A stretch of 46,398 nt of DNA, taken from assembly GCA_001512485.1 (NCBI GenBank), contig LFRV01000068.1, positions 6,101-52,498 of the forward strand. Direction: 5' to 3'. The notes below the pieces were generated by a model. It saw only the letters and a list, made by a program, of their open reading frames with translations, did no database searches and was not told where the DNA came from. A program made the translations under genes and the position numbers. Every line of letters begins with the position of its first letter. The stretch's first letter is position 1. The DNA is from Clostridiales bacterium DTU069. GTDB taxonomy: Bacteria; Bacillota; Clostridia; DSM-8532. Of this stretch, positions 1 through 8,763 are shown piece by piece.

Positions 1-3
1 TGA

Positions 4-30
4 GTACGCGGCTCTGGTTCGGGTGCTTTC
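4..30. repeat. Partial copy of interspersed palindromic repeat (end fragment)
   Basis: These 27 bases are identical to bases 44176-44202, in the repeat mosaic near the other end of the window. They carry the CGGGTGCTTTC core that also recurs at about 7100, 7315, 43530 and 43985. The element presumably continues to the left of the window. It ends about 15 bp before the stop codon of spoIIR, which is read toward it. Confidence 0.75.
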
Positions 31-44
31 CATGATGAAGGATA

Positions 45-752
45 TCAGTTAAAGCGTATGATTCCACGAAAAAGGTTAGCCAGTTTAATTTTTGACTGCT
101 GAAACAGTTCGACGATTTTGAACCTTATTTCAACGGGTATTTCTTCGGAACCCGAAGCGGCCATTATAATACTCATTTCATCCTCCGACAGTTCGTTTTT
201 CAACATGTCGAAATATTCTTGATCCATTTCGCCTTTTGTTTCGTCAACAAAACACAATGGAGGAAACATCACGCACCACCAATTCTGCCCTTCTGCTTTG
301 CCTATGTCTATTTTTACCGAATCATAGTACCCGGCGGGAAGAATGATGTTGTTATACCTTTTTGACGGAAACGGATACTTTCCGTAAGATACCTCTGCCG
401 TGTAGGCTGAACCTGAATGCGCAATTGCTTTGTTTGCGATGTTTTCCAGCTTTTCAATATTGTTTTTTATATATGCCTTTGCATCTTCCTTGCTTTTTAG
501 CTGATCCGCAATTGACGTCATATGGTTTACAATCTCGTCCCTGATGAGGTATTTTATGTCCTGATCCGCTTTTGAGTCGCTGTTCGCTACAATATGCAGG
601 CGAATCATATTCCCTGACAAACTCCTGTTTACCTTTTCGGCATATATGCTAAACACAAGCATAATGAAAACGGCAGAAAAAACAACGGCAGCTGTTATTT
701 TGTTTAATTTATCGTTATTTACCGGATATCCCAATACCGGTTCTGTTTTCAT
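45..752 (-). CDS. spoIIR: Stage II sporulation protein R (SpoIIR)
   Basis: Forespore-made secreted signal that, in Bacillus, activates the membrane protease SpoIIGA so that pro-sigma-E is processed in the mother cell. The 235-residue product has a short cytoplasmic N-terminus, one hydrophobic segment at about residues 21-38 (signal/anchor) and then the family's RLHIVANSDS motif near residue 50, followed by QDIKYLIRDEI. These motifs and the length fit SpoIIR well. The ATG is preceded by GGAAGGAATGG at good spacing. It stands alone, divergent from the lytic transglycosylase gene. A repeat fragment lies just past its stop. The family call is secure; the role is known from other spore formers. 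Confidence 0.93.
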   Translation of the reverse strand: MKTEPVLGYPVNNDKLNKITAAVVFSAVFIMLVFSIYAEKVNRSLSGNMIRLHIVANSDSKADQDIKYLIRDEIVNHMTSIADQLKSKEDAKAYIKNNIEKLENIANKAIAHSGSAYTAEVSYGKYPFPSKRYNNIILPAGYYDSVKIDIGKAEGQNWWCVMFPPLCFVDETKGEMDQEYFDMLKNELSEDEMSIIMAASGSEEIPVEIRFKIVELFQQSKIKLANLFRGIIRFN

Positions 753-982
753 AAAACCATTCCTTCCAATATATATTATGCGGTGTGTTGAAATTGCTAA
801 TCAATTCATCCGTTATTCTAATTATGAACAACATATAATAATTACATACATTTTTTTATATCTTTCCTTACATTTCATATTCAGGCAGTGGCAAAAACTA
901 AAAAATCCCGAACACATTTGTGCTTTAGTCGGTATTATTAGTTTCCGATATATTTTTTGAAGTATTATTTTAAGGTGTGGAA

Positions 983-1666
983 ATGAAACTTAACATAAGT
1001 GTAAAAGACATACTTGATCAGAAAATATCCGACATACAAAGCAGGATACCGATGCCCATAAGGATAAACACTCCTTATATGTCATTTTCCAATGTCCTTA
1101 AACAGGAAATTGAGAAAACCACGAACAGGACACTCAATTTGGATACTTCAATAAAAAAATATCCGTTGGTTTCAGGCAGTTACGAATCCGTATATCCACG
1201 GCTTTCATCCGAGGAAATAGCAGCTCTGATGCCGCGCATAAACAATGCAATAACAGAAGCCTCAAAAAAATATGGAATAGATGAAAACATGATCCGGGCA
1301 ATAATAAAGCAGGAATCGTCATTCCAGCCTTTTGCGCTGTCAACCTCAGGAGCGATGGGACTTATGCAGTTAATGCCGGAAACCGCCAAATGGCTCTCTG
1401 TCGATGATCCGTATAATATTGAACAGAATATTATGGGTGGGACCCGTTATTTCAAAGACCAGTTGGACGCGTTCGACAACGTGGAGCTGGCATTAGCGGC
1501 ATATAATTCCGGCCCGAACAATGTCCGCAGGTACAATGGCATTCCTCCCTTTCTGCAAACGCAGAACTTTGTCAGAAATGTAATGCGGTATTACCAGCTC
1601 TATAACGAAGCCCAAAAACCTTCCTCCGTTTCGACAGACAGCGGGAAAGAGTTATCCACAGATTAG
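983..1666 (+). CDS. Lytic transglycosylase (SLT domain)
   Basis: Predicted peptidoglycan lytic transglycosylase, cleaving the MurNAc-GlcNAc bond with formation of 1,6-anhydroMurNAc. The C-terminal half (about residues 80-215) is a Slt/LysM-less SLT domain: the catalytic Glu lies in IIKQESSF, followed by SGAMGLMQLMPETA and later ALAAYNSGPNNVRRY, all classic family motifs. The N-terminal 75 residues are not recognisable and show no clear signal peptide, so export is uncertain. I chose ATG 983, five bases after AAGGTG; an in-frame GTG at 977 would add two residues but overlaps that ribosome site. Single-gene transcription unit, divergent from spoIIR. The last codons contain a perfect DnaA-box sequence, TTATCCACA (1652-1660). 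Confidence 0.9.
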   Translation: MKLNISVKDILDQKISDIQSRIPMPIRINTPYMSFSNVLKQEIEKTTNRTLNLDTSIKKYPLVSGSYESVYPRLSSEEIAALMPRINNAITEASKKYGIDENMIRAIIKQESSFQPFALSTSGAMGLMQLMPETAKWLSVDDPYNIEQNIMGGTRYFKDQLDAFDNVELALAAYNSGPNNVRRYNGIPPFLQTQNFVRNVMRYYQLYNEAQKPSSVSTDSGKELSTD

Positions 1667-1769
1667 CAGTCAAAAAGAGATGTAATATGATTTTATATGA
1701 CCATATTTGTCATTAAGTAACAAAATATATGAATTTTTTCTCATTCGTTCCGTCATTTTTTTCAATGCT

Positions 1770-1851
1770 ACATCCACATAATCCACAAACTTATCCACAT
1801 CCGGATAAGGTAATATTTCCAAAAAAATATGCCTTTTCCACAGTATTCACA
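1770..1851 (+). promoter_or_regulatory. Cluster of DnaA-box-like sequences
   Basis: Within 82 bp lie ACATCCACA (1770), TAATCCACA (1779), a perfect TTATCCACA (1791), TTTTCCACA (1834) and GTATTCACA (1843), all on the same strand. A further perfect TTATCCACA sits at 1652 inside the preceding gene. The consensus bound by DnaA is TTATNCACA. The surrounding 248-bp gap between two convergent genes is AT-rich. Whether DnaA binds here is inference. No dnaA, dnaN or other origin gene is nearby, so this is not presented as oriC. Confidence 0.45.
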
Positions 1852-1914
1852 ACAATTTTATTCGCAATAGACTGGAACGGTAAGAATGAAGGAAATCATG
1901 CATAGTTTTCGGTA

Positions 1915-2952
1915 TCATTCCTTATTTATACCGCACTCTTCCAGTTTCAAGCCGGGCACAGCATTAAGATCATTTGCTGACCACTTTTTATCAATATAAT
2001 AAAAATACGCTGCGCTTGCTATCATTGCGGCATTGTCGGTACACAACAATACGGGAGGATAATGCAGGCTTATTCCGTTTTCGAGGCATGCCGTTGTCAT
2101 CCTCTCACGAAGACTTGAATTGGCCGCGACACCTCCGGCAATACAAATTACCGGGGAATTGCAATCCAATGCTGCGGATAATGTATTTCCGACAAGAACA
2201 TCAACCACCGCGTTCTGAAATGATGCGCATATATCCGCTACAGGAACGGGCATTCCTTTTTGTTCGAACTGATTAACGGTATTAATAACTGCTGTTTTTA
2301 ATCCGCTGAAGCTGAAATCATATGGAACATCGCTGAATTTAACCCGCGGAAAGTTAAATGCTTCCGGATTTCCTGAAACTGCTCCCTTTTCAATTGCAGG
2401 CCCGCCAGGGTAGCCAAGCCCCAAAACTCTCGCTATTTTATCAAACGCTTCGCCCGCGGCATCATCGCGTGTCCGACCGAGAACAACAAAATCACGGTAT
2501 CCCTTAACATGGACAACATGGCTGTGGCCTCCGGAAGCTACAAGACAAATAAAAGGAGGCTCCAATTCCGGATTTGCTATATAATTGGCGGCAATATGGC
2601 CTTCAATATGGTTCACTCCAATAAGCGGTTTATCAAGTGAAAAGGCTATCGCTTTAGCAGCCGATATCCCCACAAGAAGCGTACCGACCAGCCCCGGACC
2701 ATAAGTAACCGAAATCGCATCAACATCGTTAAGCGTTATACCGGCATCTTTTATAGCTTTGTCTATAACCGGGATTATTAATTCCACATGTTTTCTTGAA
2801 GCTATTTCCGGCACAACTCCGCCGTATTCCGCATGGAGTTTAACCTGCGTGGCAATAATATTTGACAAAACTTTCCGCCCATTCACTACGACAGCCGCGG
2901 ATGTCTCATCACAGCTTGATTCTATCCCGAGCAAAATTATATCTTTCTTCAA
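1915..2952 (-). CDS. tsaD: tRNA N6-adenosine threonylcarbamoyltransferase TsaD
   Basis: Catalytic subunit that transfers threonylcarbamoyl to A37 of ANN-decoding tRNAs, working with TsaB and TsaE. The sequence has [15 protein letters not shown] at the N-terminus, the metal-binding [15 protein letters not shown]-like ([10 protein letters not shown]), GEAFDKIAR and the C-terminal [10 protein letters not shown] and DNAAMIA motifs. A longer reading to 3048 adds 32 residues unlike the family. I prefer the TTG at 2952, which follows GGAGG by five bases and gives 345 residues, the family's usual length, beginning [13 protein letters not shown]. The gene is alone; the uppP terminators lie just upstream, so it should have its own promoter between about 2953 and 3029. 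Confidence 0.95.
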   Translation of the reverse strand: MKKDIILLGIESSCDETSAAVVVNGRKVLSNIIATQVKLHAEYGGVVPEIASRKHVELIIPVIDKAIKDAGITLNDVDAISVTYGPGLVGTLLVGISAAKAIAFSLDKPLIGVNHIEGHIAANYIANPELEPPFICLVASGGHSHVVHVKGYRDFVVLGRTRDDAAGEAFDKIARVLGLGYPGGPAIEKGAVSGNPEAFNFPRVKFSDVPYDFSFSGLKTAVINTVNQFEQKGMPVPVADICASFQNAVVDVLVGNTLSAALDCNSPVICIAGGVAANSSLRERMTTACLENGISLHYPPVLLCTDNAAMIASAAYFYYIDKKWSANDLNAVPGLKLEECGINKE

Positions 2953-3018
2953 AATTTCCTCCGAAATTTCAGATTTCCAAAGACGATTGTACTTTAAAAC
3001 GGGCAATTGTGCAAGGCA

Positions 3019-3080
3019 ATAAAAAAGTAGAGAGCATAATGCTCTCAAATAAAAAACAGGAGAAATGCTAATGTTCTCCT
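3019..3080 (-). terminator. uppP: Tandem rho-independent terminators after uppP
   Basis: Read on the minus strand, AGGAGAA/TTCTCCT (arms 3074-3080 and 3058-3064) is followed by GTTTTTTATTT. Then a second perfect 8-bp hairpin, GAGAGCAT/ATGCTCTC (3030-3046), is followed by TACTTTTTTATT. Both have the hairpin-plus-T-run form. They lie about 150 bases past the uppP stop and insulate tsaD. Confidence 0.75.
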
Positions 3081-3230
3081 ATATATTATCAAAATCTCAT
3101 ATTATGTCCCATAGGTCAATGGTCTGTATTAATGGGACTAAAGACCTATTAAAATGAAGATATATGTACGCTCATAATACAGTGAAACAAGACAGCCTGC
3201 CGGTTATCCACCAGTTAGCGCCGGAGTTCA

Positions 3231-4025
3231 TTAGAAAAACACGTGAAAAATAAGCTGGTCCAATAAGACTAAACCACCAAGCGCCCAAAGGTAGTATGAA
3301 AAATAACGAAGCCTGCTCTTTTGTATAAGGTTTATCATCGCTTTAACCGCTATAAAGCCTGATACTGCGGCAAAAAGCATTCCAAGCGCGGTGGGAAGGA
3401 CACCGATAGCAGCCAGAGTGTTCTCCCCGGTTTTAATTACTTTGTATAAATCTTTGGCCACCGCCGCAAGTATGGCAGGTATCGACAAAAGGAAAGCATA
3501 GTCGGCCGCAGTTTTCCGTTCAATCCCAAGCATCAGTGCACCGGATATCGTCATCCCCGATCGAGATACCGCCGGCAGCATCGCGATTGCCTGTGCGGTT
3601 CCGATAATCAGCGGATCTTTAACCTTCATATCTTCTATGGTCTTTCTTTTTTCGCCCGTGCTTTCCGCATACATTAATACAAGCCCGGTAAAAATGAAAC
3701 CAACTCCAAGCGTAGCCCCGGTTTCAAAAAACGATTCTATCAAATCATGGAACAACAACCCGGCTATCGCTATCGGGACCGTTCCGATAATAATATATAC
3801 CGGCAGCTTTGAGAACGGTTTGCGCAGCATTGATAATATTTTTTCTCGGTAAACGACTACCACAGCGATAAGGGTTGCGAAATGAAGGGCTATGCTAAAG
3901 CTCAGCGCGCCTTCTTCCACGTTGAATATCTTTTGCAGCAGAACCAGATGCCCTGAACTGCTAACCGGGAGGAATTCGGTAAAACCCTGCACGATTCCCA
4001 GGATAATGGCTTCAATCCAACTCAT
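3231..4025 (-). CDS. uppP: Undecaprenyl-diphosphatase (UppP/BacA)
   Basis: Integral membrane phosphatase that converts undecaprenyl diphosphate to the monophosphate carrier used for peptidoglycan and wall-polymer synthesis; overproduction gives bacitracin resistance in other bacteria. The 264-residue protein has the BacA motifs GIVQGFTEFLPVSSSGHL near the N-terminus and LPAVSRSGMT near residue 155, with about seven hydrophobic segments. I chose ATG 4025 behind GGAAGG; the longer reading begins at TTG 4028 and adds only one residue. It is upstream of tandem terminators and downstream of the DUF4015 gene pair in the same direction. The carrier it recycles is needed by the polysaccharide genes at 35-45 kb, though they are not linked. 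Confidence 0.95.
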   Translation of the reverse strand: MSWIEAIILGIVQGFTEFLPVSSSGHLVLLQKIFNVEEGALSFSIALHFATLIAVVVVYREKILSMLRKPFSKLPVYIIIGTVPIAIAGLLFHDLIESFFETGATLGVGFIFTGLVLMYAESTGEKRKTIEDMKVKDPLIIGTAQAIAMLPAVSRSGMTISGALMLGIERKTAADYAFLLSIPAILAAVAKDLYKVIKTGENTLAAIGVLPTALGMLFAAVSGFIAVKAMINLIQKSRLRYFSYYLWALGGLVLLDQLIFHVFF

Positions 4026-4099
4026 CAAATATCATCCTTCCCATTTACAACGAGGCTGAAGATGCGCCGGTAGCATACCACAGTTACTACGTCAACAGC

Positions 4100-5515
4100 T
4101 TACTCTTCGCTCTCGGGCAAAAACGCCTCTTCGACATATTCGCTTCTTGCATTCCAGAATATCCATTCTTCGTACCCGGCGTCATAAACCGCCTGGATTT
4201 GGGCACGATACTGTTCAACGCCATATTCCATCCAGTAACCGTCAGGTAGATAGGAAGCCGTAAATCCCTGTATATACGGGCGGCATTTCAGATTATACCC
4301 CTCTATCGCCTCAATCCTCTTTTTGCCTACTATAAGCGTATTGTATACTACCTCATACGGTTTTAAATCAGGATGTGTGAATTTAACCCCGTTAATTACC
4401 TGCCCGACCTTGTTGGACATTACACCGCGCGGTGCGTCGTTAGCATAATGGGACGGATAAATCATAGGCGAAATATAATCAAGATCTTTTCCGATTGACT
4501 CAAGCGTCTGACCTATTTCCCCATAGTCCCTCGATGAAATCATGGGCATGCCGAATATATCCGCCGACAGTATCGTTCCTTCGGGAACGCGGCTGCGTAC
4601 ATATGCTAAAAATTCTTCGATATATTCGCGCCGTTCCTTGCCCTCGTCAATGTTAGTCAACTGATATTCGTAAAGTGATGTTTCGGGAAACCGGACATAA
4701 TCAAATTGTATTTCATCAATGCCGAAGCTTATCGCTTCTTCGACAATATCGGCGATATATTCCCAAGTTTCACGGTTTGTTGCATCGAGCCAAAGGGAAT
4801 ATCCGCTTGATTCAGGCTGCTTGAAAATCTCGCCGTTATTGCGTATCGCCCATTCAGGTTTGTGTGCGGCCATTTTTGTATCCTTAAACGCAACCAAACG
4901 GCCGATGACACGTATATTGTTATCATGGAACTTTTTTATTAATTTTGCGAGATCCAGATACTTCACGCATATGTCGGCTTCTTTTACAATATCAATTTCC
5001 GATTTATACATAACCATACCACCATCGCCTTTAATATCGATGACATAAGCGTTAATTTCGGTACGGTTCGCCAGTTCTATATAATGATCTATTTTTTCGC
5101 TGTTCTGAACCGAACCGGGAGGTAAATACAATGCCTTTACCGGTTTGAACTCAAGCTTTGGAAGCGGTGTGGGTTTCGGTGTAACCGTAGGTTCCGGCGA
5201 AGGTTCCGGGGATGGTTCCTGCGCGGGGACATCAGTTGGAGTTAAAGCCGGTGCTTCCGTAGGAGCATTTGTCGGAACAGACGTCGGAGTCAGTGACGCG
5301 TAATCCTGCGGATCAATGCCCGGGTTCGGCTGATTCTGCCCTGTTTTCCATGCAAAATATCCAAGCAGTGACAATGATAATACAACAGCAATAGTTAAAA
5401 GAACCGGTAAAATGGATTTTTTACTTCCATTTTCCTGTTCACTCTCATTCACATGAGATTCTTGACCATCCGTACTTTTTATCTCTTCAGTATTACCGTT
5501 TTTATCGTTTTCCAT
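4100..5515 (-). CDS. DUF4015 glycoside-hydrolase-like membrane-anchored protein (copy A)
   Basis: Predicted extracellular (beta/alpha)8 glycosidase-like protein of the DUF4015 type; substrate unknown. The order is a charged N-terminus, one transmembrane anchor at about residues 35-52, a long Pro/Thr/Glu linker (repeats of PTSVPT, PTEAP, PSPEP) to about residue 125, then the catalytic-like domain. That domain holds NRTEINAYVIDIKGD, IGRLVAFKD, DEIQFDYVRFPE, ADIFG, YISPMIYPSHYAND and a C-terminal WIFWNARSEY. Asp/Glu residues in DEIQFDYVRFPE are the likely active-site group. I chose ATG 5515 after GGAGGT; an in-frame upstream start at 5545 lacks a ribosome site. It lies 48 bp after copy B, probably as one operon. 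Confidence 0.85.
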   Translation of the reverse strand: MENDKNGNTEEIKSTDGQESHVNESEQENGSKKSILPVLLTIAVVLSLSLLGYFAWKTGQNQPNPGIDPQDYASLTPTSVPTNAPTEAPALTPTDVPAQEPSPEPSPEPTVTPKPTPLPKLEFKPVKALYLPPGSVQNSEKIDHYIELANRTEINAYVIDIKGDGGMVMYKSEIDIVKEADICVKYLDLAKLIKKFHDNNIRVIGRLVAFKDTKMAAHKPEWAIRNNGEIFKQPESSGYSLWLDATNRETWEYIADIVEEAISFGIDEIQFDYVRFPETSLYEYQLTNIDEGKERREYIEEFLAYVRSRVPEGTILSADIFGMPMISSRDYGEIGQTLESIGKDLDYISPMIYPSHYANDAPRGVMSNKVGQVINGVKFTHPDLKPYEVVYNTLIVGKKRIEAIEGYNLKCRPYIQGFTASYLPDGYWMEYGVEQYRAQIQAVYDAGYEEWIFWNARSEYVEEAFLPESEE

Positions 5516-5563
5516 TAGCTGACAACCTCCAATATAATTAAGCAAACATTCTACAGAAAAAAA

Positions 5564-6856
5564 TTATTCCGGTAAAAAAGCATCTTCCACGTAAGTGTTC
5601 CTTGAATTCCAGAACAGCCATTCTTCATACCCGACATCATAAACGGCCTTTATCTGATCTCTGTATTGCTCTACCCCATATTCGATATAGTACCCCTCTT
5701 CAAGATACGTATTTGCGGTAAAACCCTGCAAAAATGGTCTTACCTTTATGTCCAACCCCGCTTTCTCAAGCCTGTTCCTGGTTATCAGAAGGCTGTTGTA
5801 AACTACATTATACGGCTCCAGATCGGGCTTTGGGTAAAGTACGCCGTTTATATTTGTTCCAACTCCGTTTCCTGTGTAATGAGTGGTACTGTCGTTGGCA
5901 AAATGTGACGGATATATCATCGGTGATATATAATGGAATATCTCGCTTATTGTCTCAAGTGTCTGGCCTATTCCGCCGGCGTCTTTGCTCTGCAGGCATA
6001 TGCTGCCGAATATATCCGCTGAAAAAATAACACCGGGAAGCTGGTTCACAGACTCCTGCATAAAGTCGTTGATATACTCGCTTTTTTCCTTTTCCAGATG
6101 ACTCATATCATATTTGAAATTCGTTGTTTCCGGAAAGCGGACATAATCATACTGTATCTCATCAAATCCAAGCTCGAAAGCTTCTTTAGCGATATCAATC
6201 AAGTACTGCCAAGCTTCTTTGTTTGACGGATCAAGCCATGCAAGATGGGAGTTGTTTAACGGAACTTTGAATACGCTACCGTTCGGATTTTTTAAAGATA
6301 AATCCGGTTCTTTCAGAGGCATCGCGGGATCACTGAAGCATACTATCCTGCCAATCGCCCTGATCCCGTTTTCATGCAGCAGGCGCAAAACTTCCTTTAC
6401 ATCATATTTCTTTTCCCACACACCATGCTTTACGGCTAACGGAACTTTAGTCTCGTAACATATTATTCCGTTATCGTCTTTTATATCAATAACATATGCA
6501 TTAATTTCGGTTCTGTTGGCCAAATCAATATAATGCTGAAGTCTTTGCGGAGTGCCCACCGTATTGGTGGTCAGATACAGGCCTTTTACGGGAACAATTT
6601 CGGGTTCCGGCACGGGAGTCGGCGTCGGTTCCGGAACAGGAGTCGGTGTTTGTTCCGCAGCAGGTTCCGGTGAAATTGTCGGCACACTCTCCTGAGAATT
6701 TTGTTCAGCAACCTGCGTCGGGGTATTTAGAGATGCTTTATTGCCGCCGGCAAAAGAGTCTTCGAATAATTTAAGTACTAAAAATACTATGCCCGCAGAA
6801 GCAAGTGCAATTATTAAAAGCCCGACAAAAATATTTATTCTTCGCTCTCCCCGCAT
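5564..6856 (-). CDS. DUF4015 glycoside-hydrolase-like membrane-anchored protein (copy B)
   Basis: Paralogue of the adjacent downstream gene with the same design in 430 residues: cytoplasmic MRGERR, one hydrophobic anchor (about residues 9-28), a Pro/Glu/Thr linker with repeated PTPVPEP, then the glycosidase-like domain with NRTEINAYVIDIKDD, IGRIVCFSD, DEIQYDYVRFPET, SADIFG, YISPMIYPSHFAND and WLFWNSRNTYVE. The two domains align almost without gaps, so this is a tandem duplication that has diverged, mostly in the linkers. The start ATG follows AGAGGTG. The linker suggests that the domain sits outside the cell within the wall. Substrate is not predictable from sequence. Confidence 0.85.
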   Translation of the reverse strand: MRGERRINIFVGLLIIALASAGIVFLVLKLFEDSFAGGNKASLNTPTQVAEQNSQESVPTISPEPAAEQTPTPVPEPTPTPVPEPEIVPVKGLYLTTNTVGTPQRLQHYIDLANRTEINAYVIDIKDDNGIICYETKVPLAVKHGVWEKKYDVKEVLRLLHENGIRAIGRIVCFSDPAMPLKEPDLSLKNPNGSVFKVPLNNSHLAWLDPSNKEAWQYLIDIAKEAFELGFDEIQYDYVRFPETTNFKYDMSHLEKEKSEYINDFMQESVNQLPGVIFSADIFGSICLQSKDAGGIGQTLETISEIFHYISPMIYPSHFANDSTTHYTGNGVGTNINGVLYPKPDLEPYNVVYNSLLITRNRLEKAGLDIKVRPFLQGFTANTYLEEGYYIEYGVEQYRDQIKAVYDVGYEEWLFWNSRNTYVEDAFLPE

Positions 6857-6880
6857 AACCTAACAACACCTCTTATTAAT

Positions 6881-6955
6881 AAGGCAGTGGATATCCCCTG
6901 CCTTTATAGGCAGATATTACTCTCTCAATAAAATAGGAAAGCCCTATGACTTTCC
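6881..6955 (-). terminator. Two hairpins before the DUF4015 pair, possibly terminating spoVA transcripts
   Basis: On the minus strand GGAAAG/CTTTCC (arms 6950-6955 and 6936-6941) is followed by TATTTTATT. A second hairpin, AAGGCAG/CTGCCTT (6881-6904), follows. They come after the spoVAE stop and the repeat element and before copy B, so they could end spoVA transcription or sit in the leader of the DUF4015 operon. The T-runs are imperfect. Confidence 0.4.
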
Positions 6956-7036
6956 GATAAAGCTATATTATGATTATAAAGAAAACAACCCCCTTATGCA
7001 ATAGAGAACAACGTGAATTTTTCGTTTCTCTCGCAA

Positions 7037-7331
7037 AGGAAACGAAACACCCGAGCGGGATCCCCGGAAATAATGCAATAACCCAGCGGGTGGCTCGGGT
7101 GCTTTCGGTGACGACGGGCGACATGCTTCAGTGCCCTGCTGCATATAAGTAACTGTGGAGCGGGTTGATGAGCGGCCCGGGATATGGAGACCGCTGTGTG
7201 AAAACAGTACCGGAACGGAAGCGTGCTTTCGGTATGTGCTTTGTCGCCCGAGGAAACGAAACACCCGAGCCAGGACCCGCGGAAATAATGCAATAACCCA
7301 GCGGGTGGCTCGGGTGCTTTCGGTGACGACG
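7037..7331. repeat. Palindromic interspersed element, two ends plus 197-bp body
   Basis: An 80-bp sequence at 7037-7116 recurs at 7251-7331 with only a few differences. Each copy is itself a hairpin: CGAAACACCCGAGC...CCGCGG, an 18-base loop, then GCGGGTGGCTCGGGTGCTTTCG. Seen the other way, bases 7086-7282 form a 197-bp unit with imperfect inverted ends of about 38 bp, reaching from GCGGGTGG to CCACCCGC-like GGACCCGCGG and including GGGCGAC/GTCGCCC. A homologous unit of 189 bp lies at 43518-43706. There is no transposase and no convincing ORF. It fills the gap between spoVAE and the DUF4015 pair. It could be a MITE-like mobile repeat or a structured RNA. Confidence 0.8.
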
Positions 7332-7339
7332 AGGCGAAG

Positions 7340-7702
7340 TTAGTTTTTGTTTTTTGCTTTCGGCTTCGATAACAAGGCCATTATATATCCGAAAAAAACA
7401 GCGGCGGCTATTCCAACCGAACCGGCTCTTACACCTCCACTAAACGCCCCCAGTAAGCCTTTTTTATCAACATCTTCGATAACCCCCTTGGCAAGGACAT
7501 TCCCAAACCCGATGATCGGCACGGTGGCCCCGGCTCCTCCCCATTCAACCAATGCCGGATATATCCCGAGTATACCGAGCACTACACCTGCTACGACGAA
7601 TAAAACCATGATCCTGGCAGGCGTCAGCTTTGTAAGATCGATCAGTATCTGTCCAATAACGCAAATTAGGCCGCCAACAACAAAAGCTCTTATAAATTCC
7701 AA
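7340..7702 (-). CDS. spoVAE: Stage V sporulation protein AE (SpoVAE)
   Basis: Small membrane subunit of the SpoVA channel, which moves Ca-dipicolinate into the forespore during sporulation and out at germination. The protein is almost wholly hydrophobic, with about four membrane segments and the family sequence FVVGGLICVIGQILIDLTKLTP near the N-terminus and GGAGATVPIIGFGN in the middle. The longest ORF begins at ATG 7717, but the AGAGGTGG ribosome site lies inside that extension. The TTG at 7702 gives MEFIRAFVVGG, the usual family N-terminus, and 120 residues. It is the third of the spoVAC-AD-AE genes. The palindromic repeat begins eight bases past its stop. Confidence 0.93.
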   Translation of the reverse strand: MEFIRAFVVGGLICVIGQILIDLTKLTPARIMVLFVVAGVVLGILGIYPALVEWGGAGATVPIIGFGNVLAKGVIEDVDKKGLLGAFSGGVRAGSVGIAAAVFFGYIMALLSKPKAKNKN

Positions 7703-7749
7703 AATACCACCTCTCATTTAATATGCGATTAAGACTTTTTCCCTGGTCG

Positions 7750-8763
7750 TTACGATATCATTTCAATTCCTACCGCATGTGCTATAGCCGGAATGCTTTC
7801 TCCCTGCTGAATGGATGACGGGCTGTGCAAAGCGCCTGTACAAACAAGCAATATTTTATTTAGTTCCTTTTTCGATAGTTTATCAAGAAGATATCCTGCA
7901 AGAATTACAGCGGAACATGCGCATCCGCTTCCTCCGCAGTTGGTTTTTTGCACCTCGGTATCATATATCATTGTACCGCAGTCTTCCAGAATTTCCTGGA
8001 TTAATATCCCGTTTTCTTCCAGAAGTTGTTTACATATGTTTTTACCATGTATCCCTAAGTCACCCGTTATAACCATATCATAATAATCGTGTGCCAAACC
8101 GGTTTCGGTAAAATGCGCCGTTATCGTATCGCATGCGGCAGGCGCCATTGCCGAACCCATATCGTTAGCGTCCGTTATTCCCATATCCACTATTTTTCCT
8201 GTTGTTACATGTACGATTCTCGGGCCGCTTCCCGAATTTCCAACGAGAACGCCCCCGGATCCGGTAACCGTCCACTGCGATGTAGGCGGTCGCTGATTTC
8301 CAAACTCCAGCGGGAACCGGAATTGTTTTTCAGCCGAACAAAAATGACTCGACGTAATACATACGGTTCTTTCGGCAAACCCGCCTTCCACCATTAAACT
8401 TCCGAGAATCATTGATTCCGCCATAGTTGAACATGCGCCGTACAGCCCAAAGAACGGAATCTCAGATTCACGGACACCATAACTCGCGGCGATGCATTGA
8501 TTAAGCAAATCCCCCGCGAATATATACTGGATATCGCCGGCGGATACATTCCCTTTCATTAATATTTTCGCAAGGGTTTCCCTGATTAGCTTGCTTTCCG
8601 CCTTTTCAAAACTTTTTTCACCAAAATATTCATCCTGTATAACTTCGTCAAAATACCGGCCCATCGGCCCATTTCCCTCTTTTGCGCCGGCAATTGACGC
8701 CCAGGCCTGAATCACCGGATGGCTGTCGAGCCTTAAAGTTTGCTTTCCCAACCTTGTTCCCAT
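7750..8763 (-). CDS. spoVAD: Stage V sporulation protein AD (SpoVAD)
   Basis: Soluble, thiolase-fold subunit of the SpoVA channel that binds dipicolinic acid in Bacillus. At 337 residues it has the usual family length. Recognisable features are the N-terminal GKQTLRLDSHPVIQAWASI, the thiolase-like YGACSTMAES near residue 113, SSHFCSAEKQFRFPLEFGNQRPPTSQWTVTGSG, and GGSGCACSAVILAGYLL near residue 275. The ATG follows GGGAGG. It is separated from spoVAE by 47 bp and from spoVAC by about 100 bp, on the same strand. SpoVAD membership is secure. Confidence 0.95.
   Translation of the reverse strand: MGTRLGKQTLRLDSHPVIQAWASIAGAKEGNGPMGRYFDEVIQDEYFGEKSFEKAESKLIRETLAKILMKGNVSAGDIQYIFAGDLLNQCIAASYGVRESEIPFFGLYGACSTMAESMILGSLMVEGGFAERTVCITSSHFCSAEKQFRFPLEFGNQRPPTSQWTVTGSGGVLVGNSGSGPRIVHVTTGKIVDMGITDANDMGSAMAPAACDTITAHFTETGLAHDYYDMVITGDLGIHGKNICKQLLEENGILIQEILEDCGTMIYDTEVQKTNCGGSGCACSAVILAGYLLDKLSKKELNKILLVCTGALHSPSSIQQGESIPAIAHAVGIEMIS

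Noticed and set aside
1652-1851. Chromosome origin (oriC)
   Set aside because: DnaA boxes are present, but dnaA, dnaN, recF and gyrB are not in the window, and the neighbours are not origin genes.
6970-7343. ORFs of 60-99 codons on both strands across the palindromic element
   Set aside because: They run across inverted repeats, lack ribosome sites, and their sequences match only because the DNA repeats match. No conserved protein features.
7347-7721. Plus-strand ORF of 124 codons opposite spoVAE
   Set aside because: Exact antisense of a well-supported gene; sequence has no features of a protein family.
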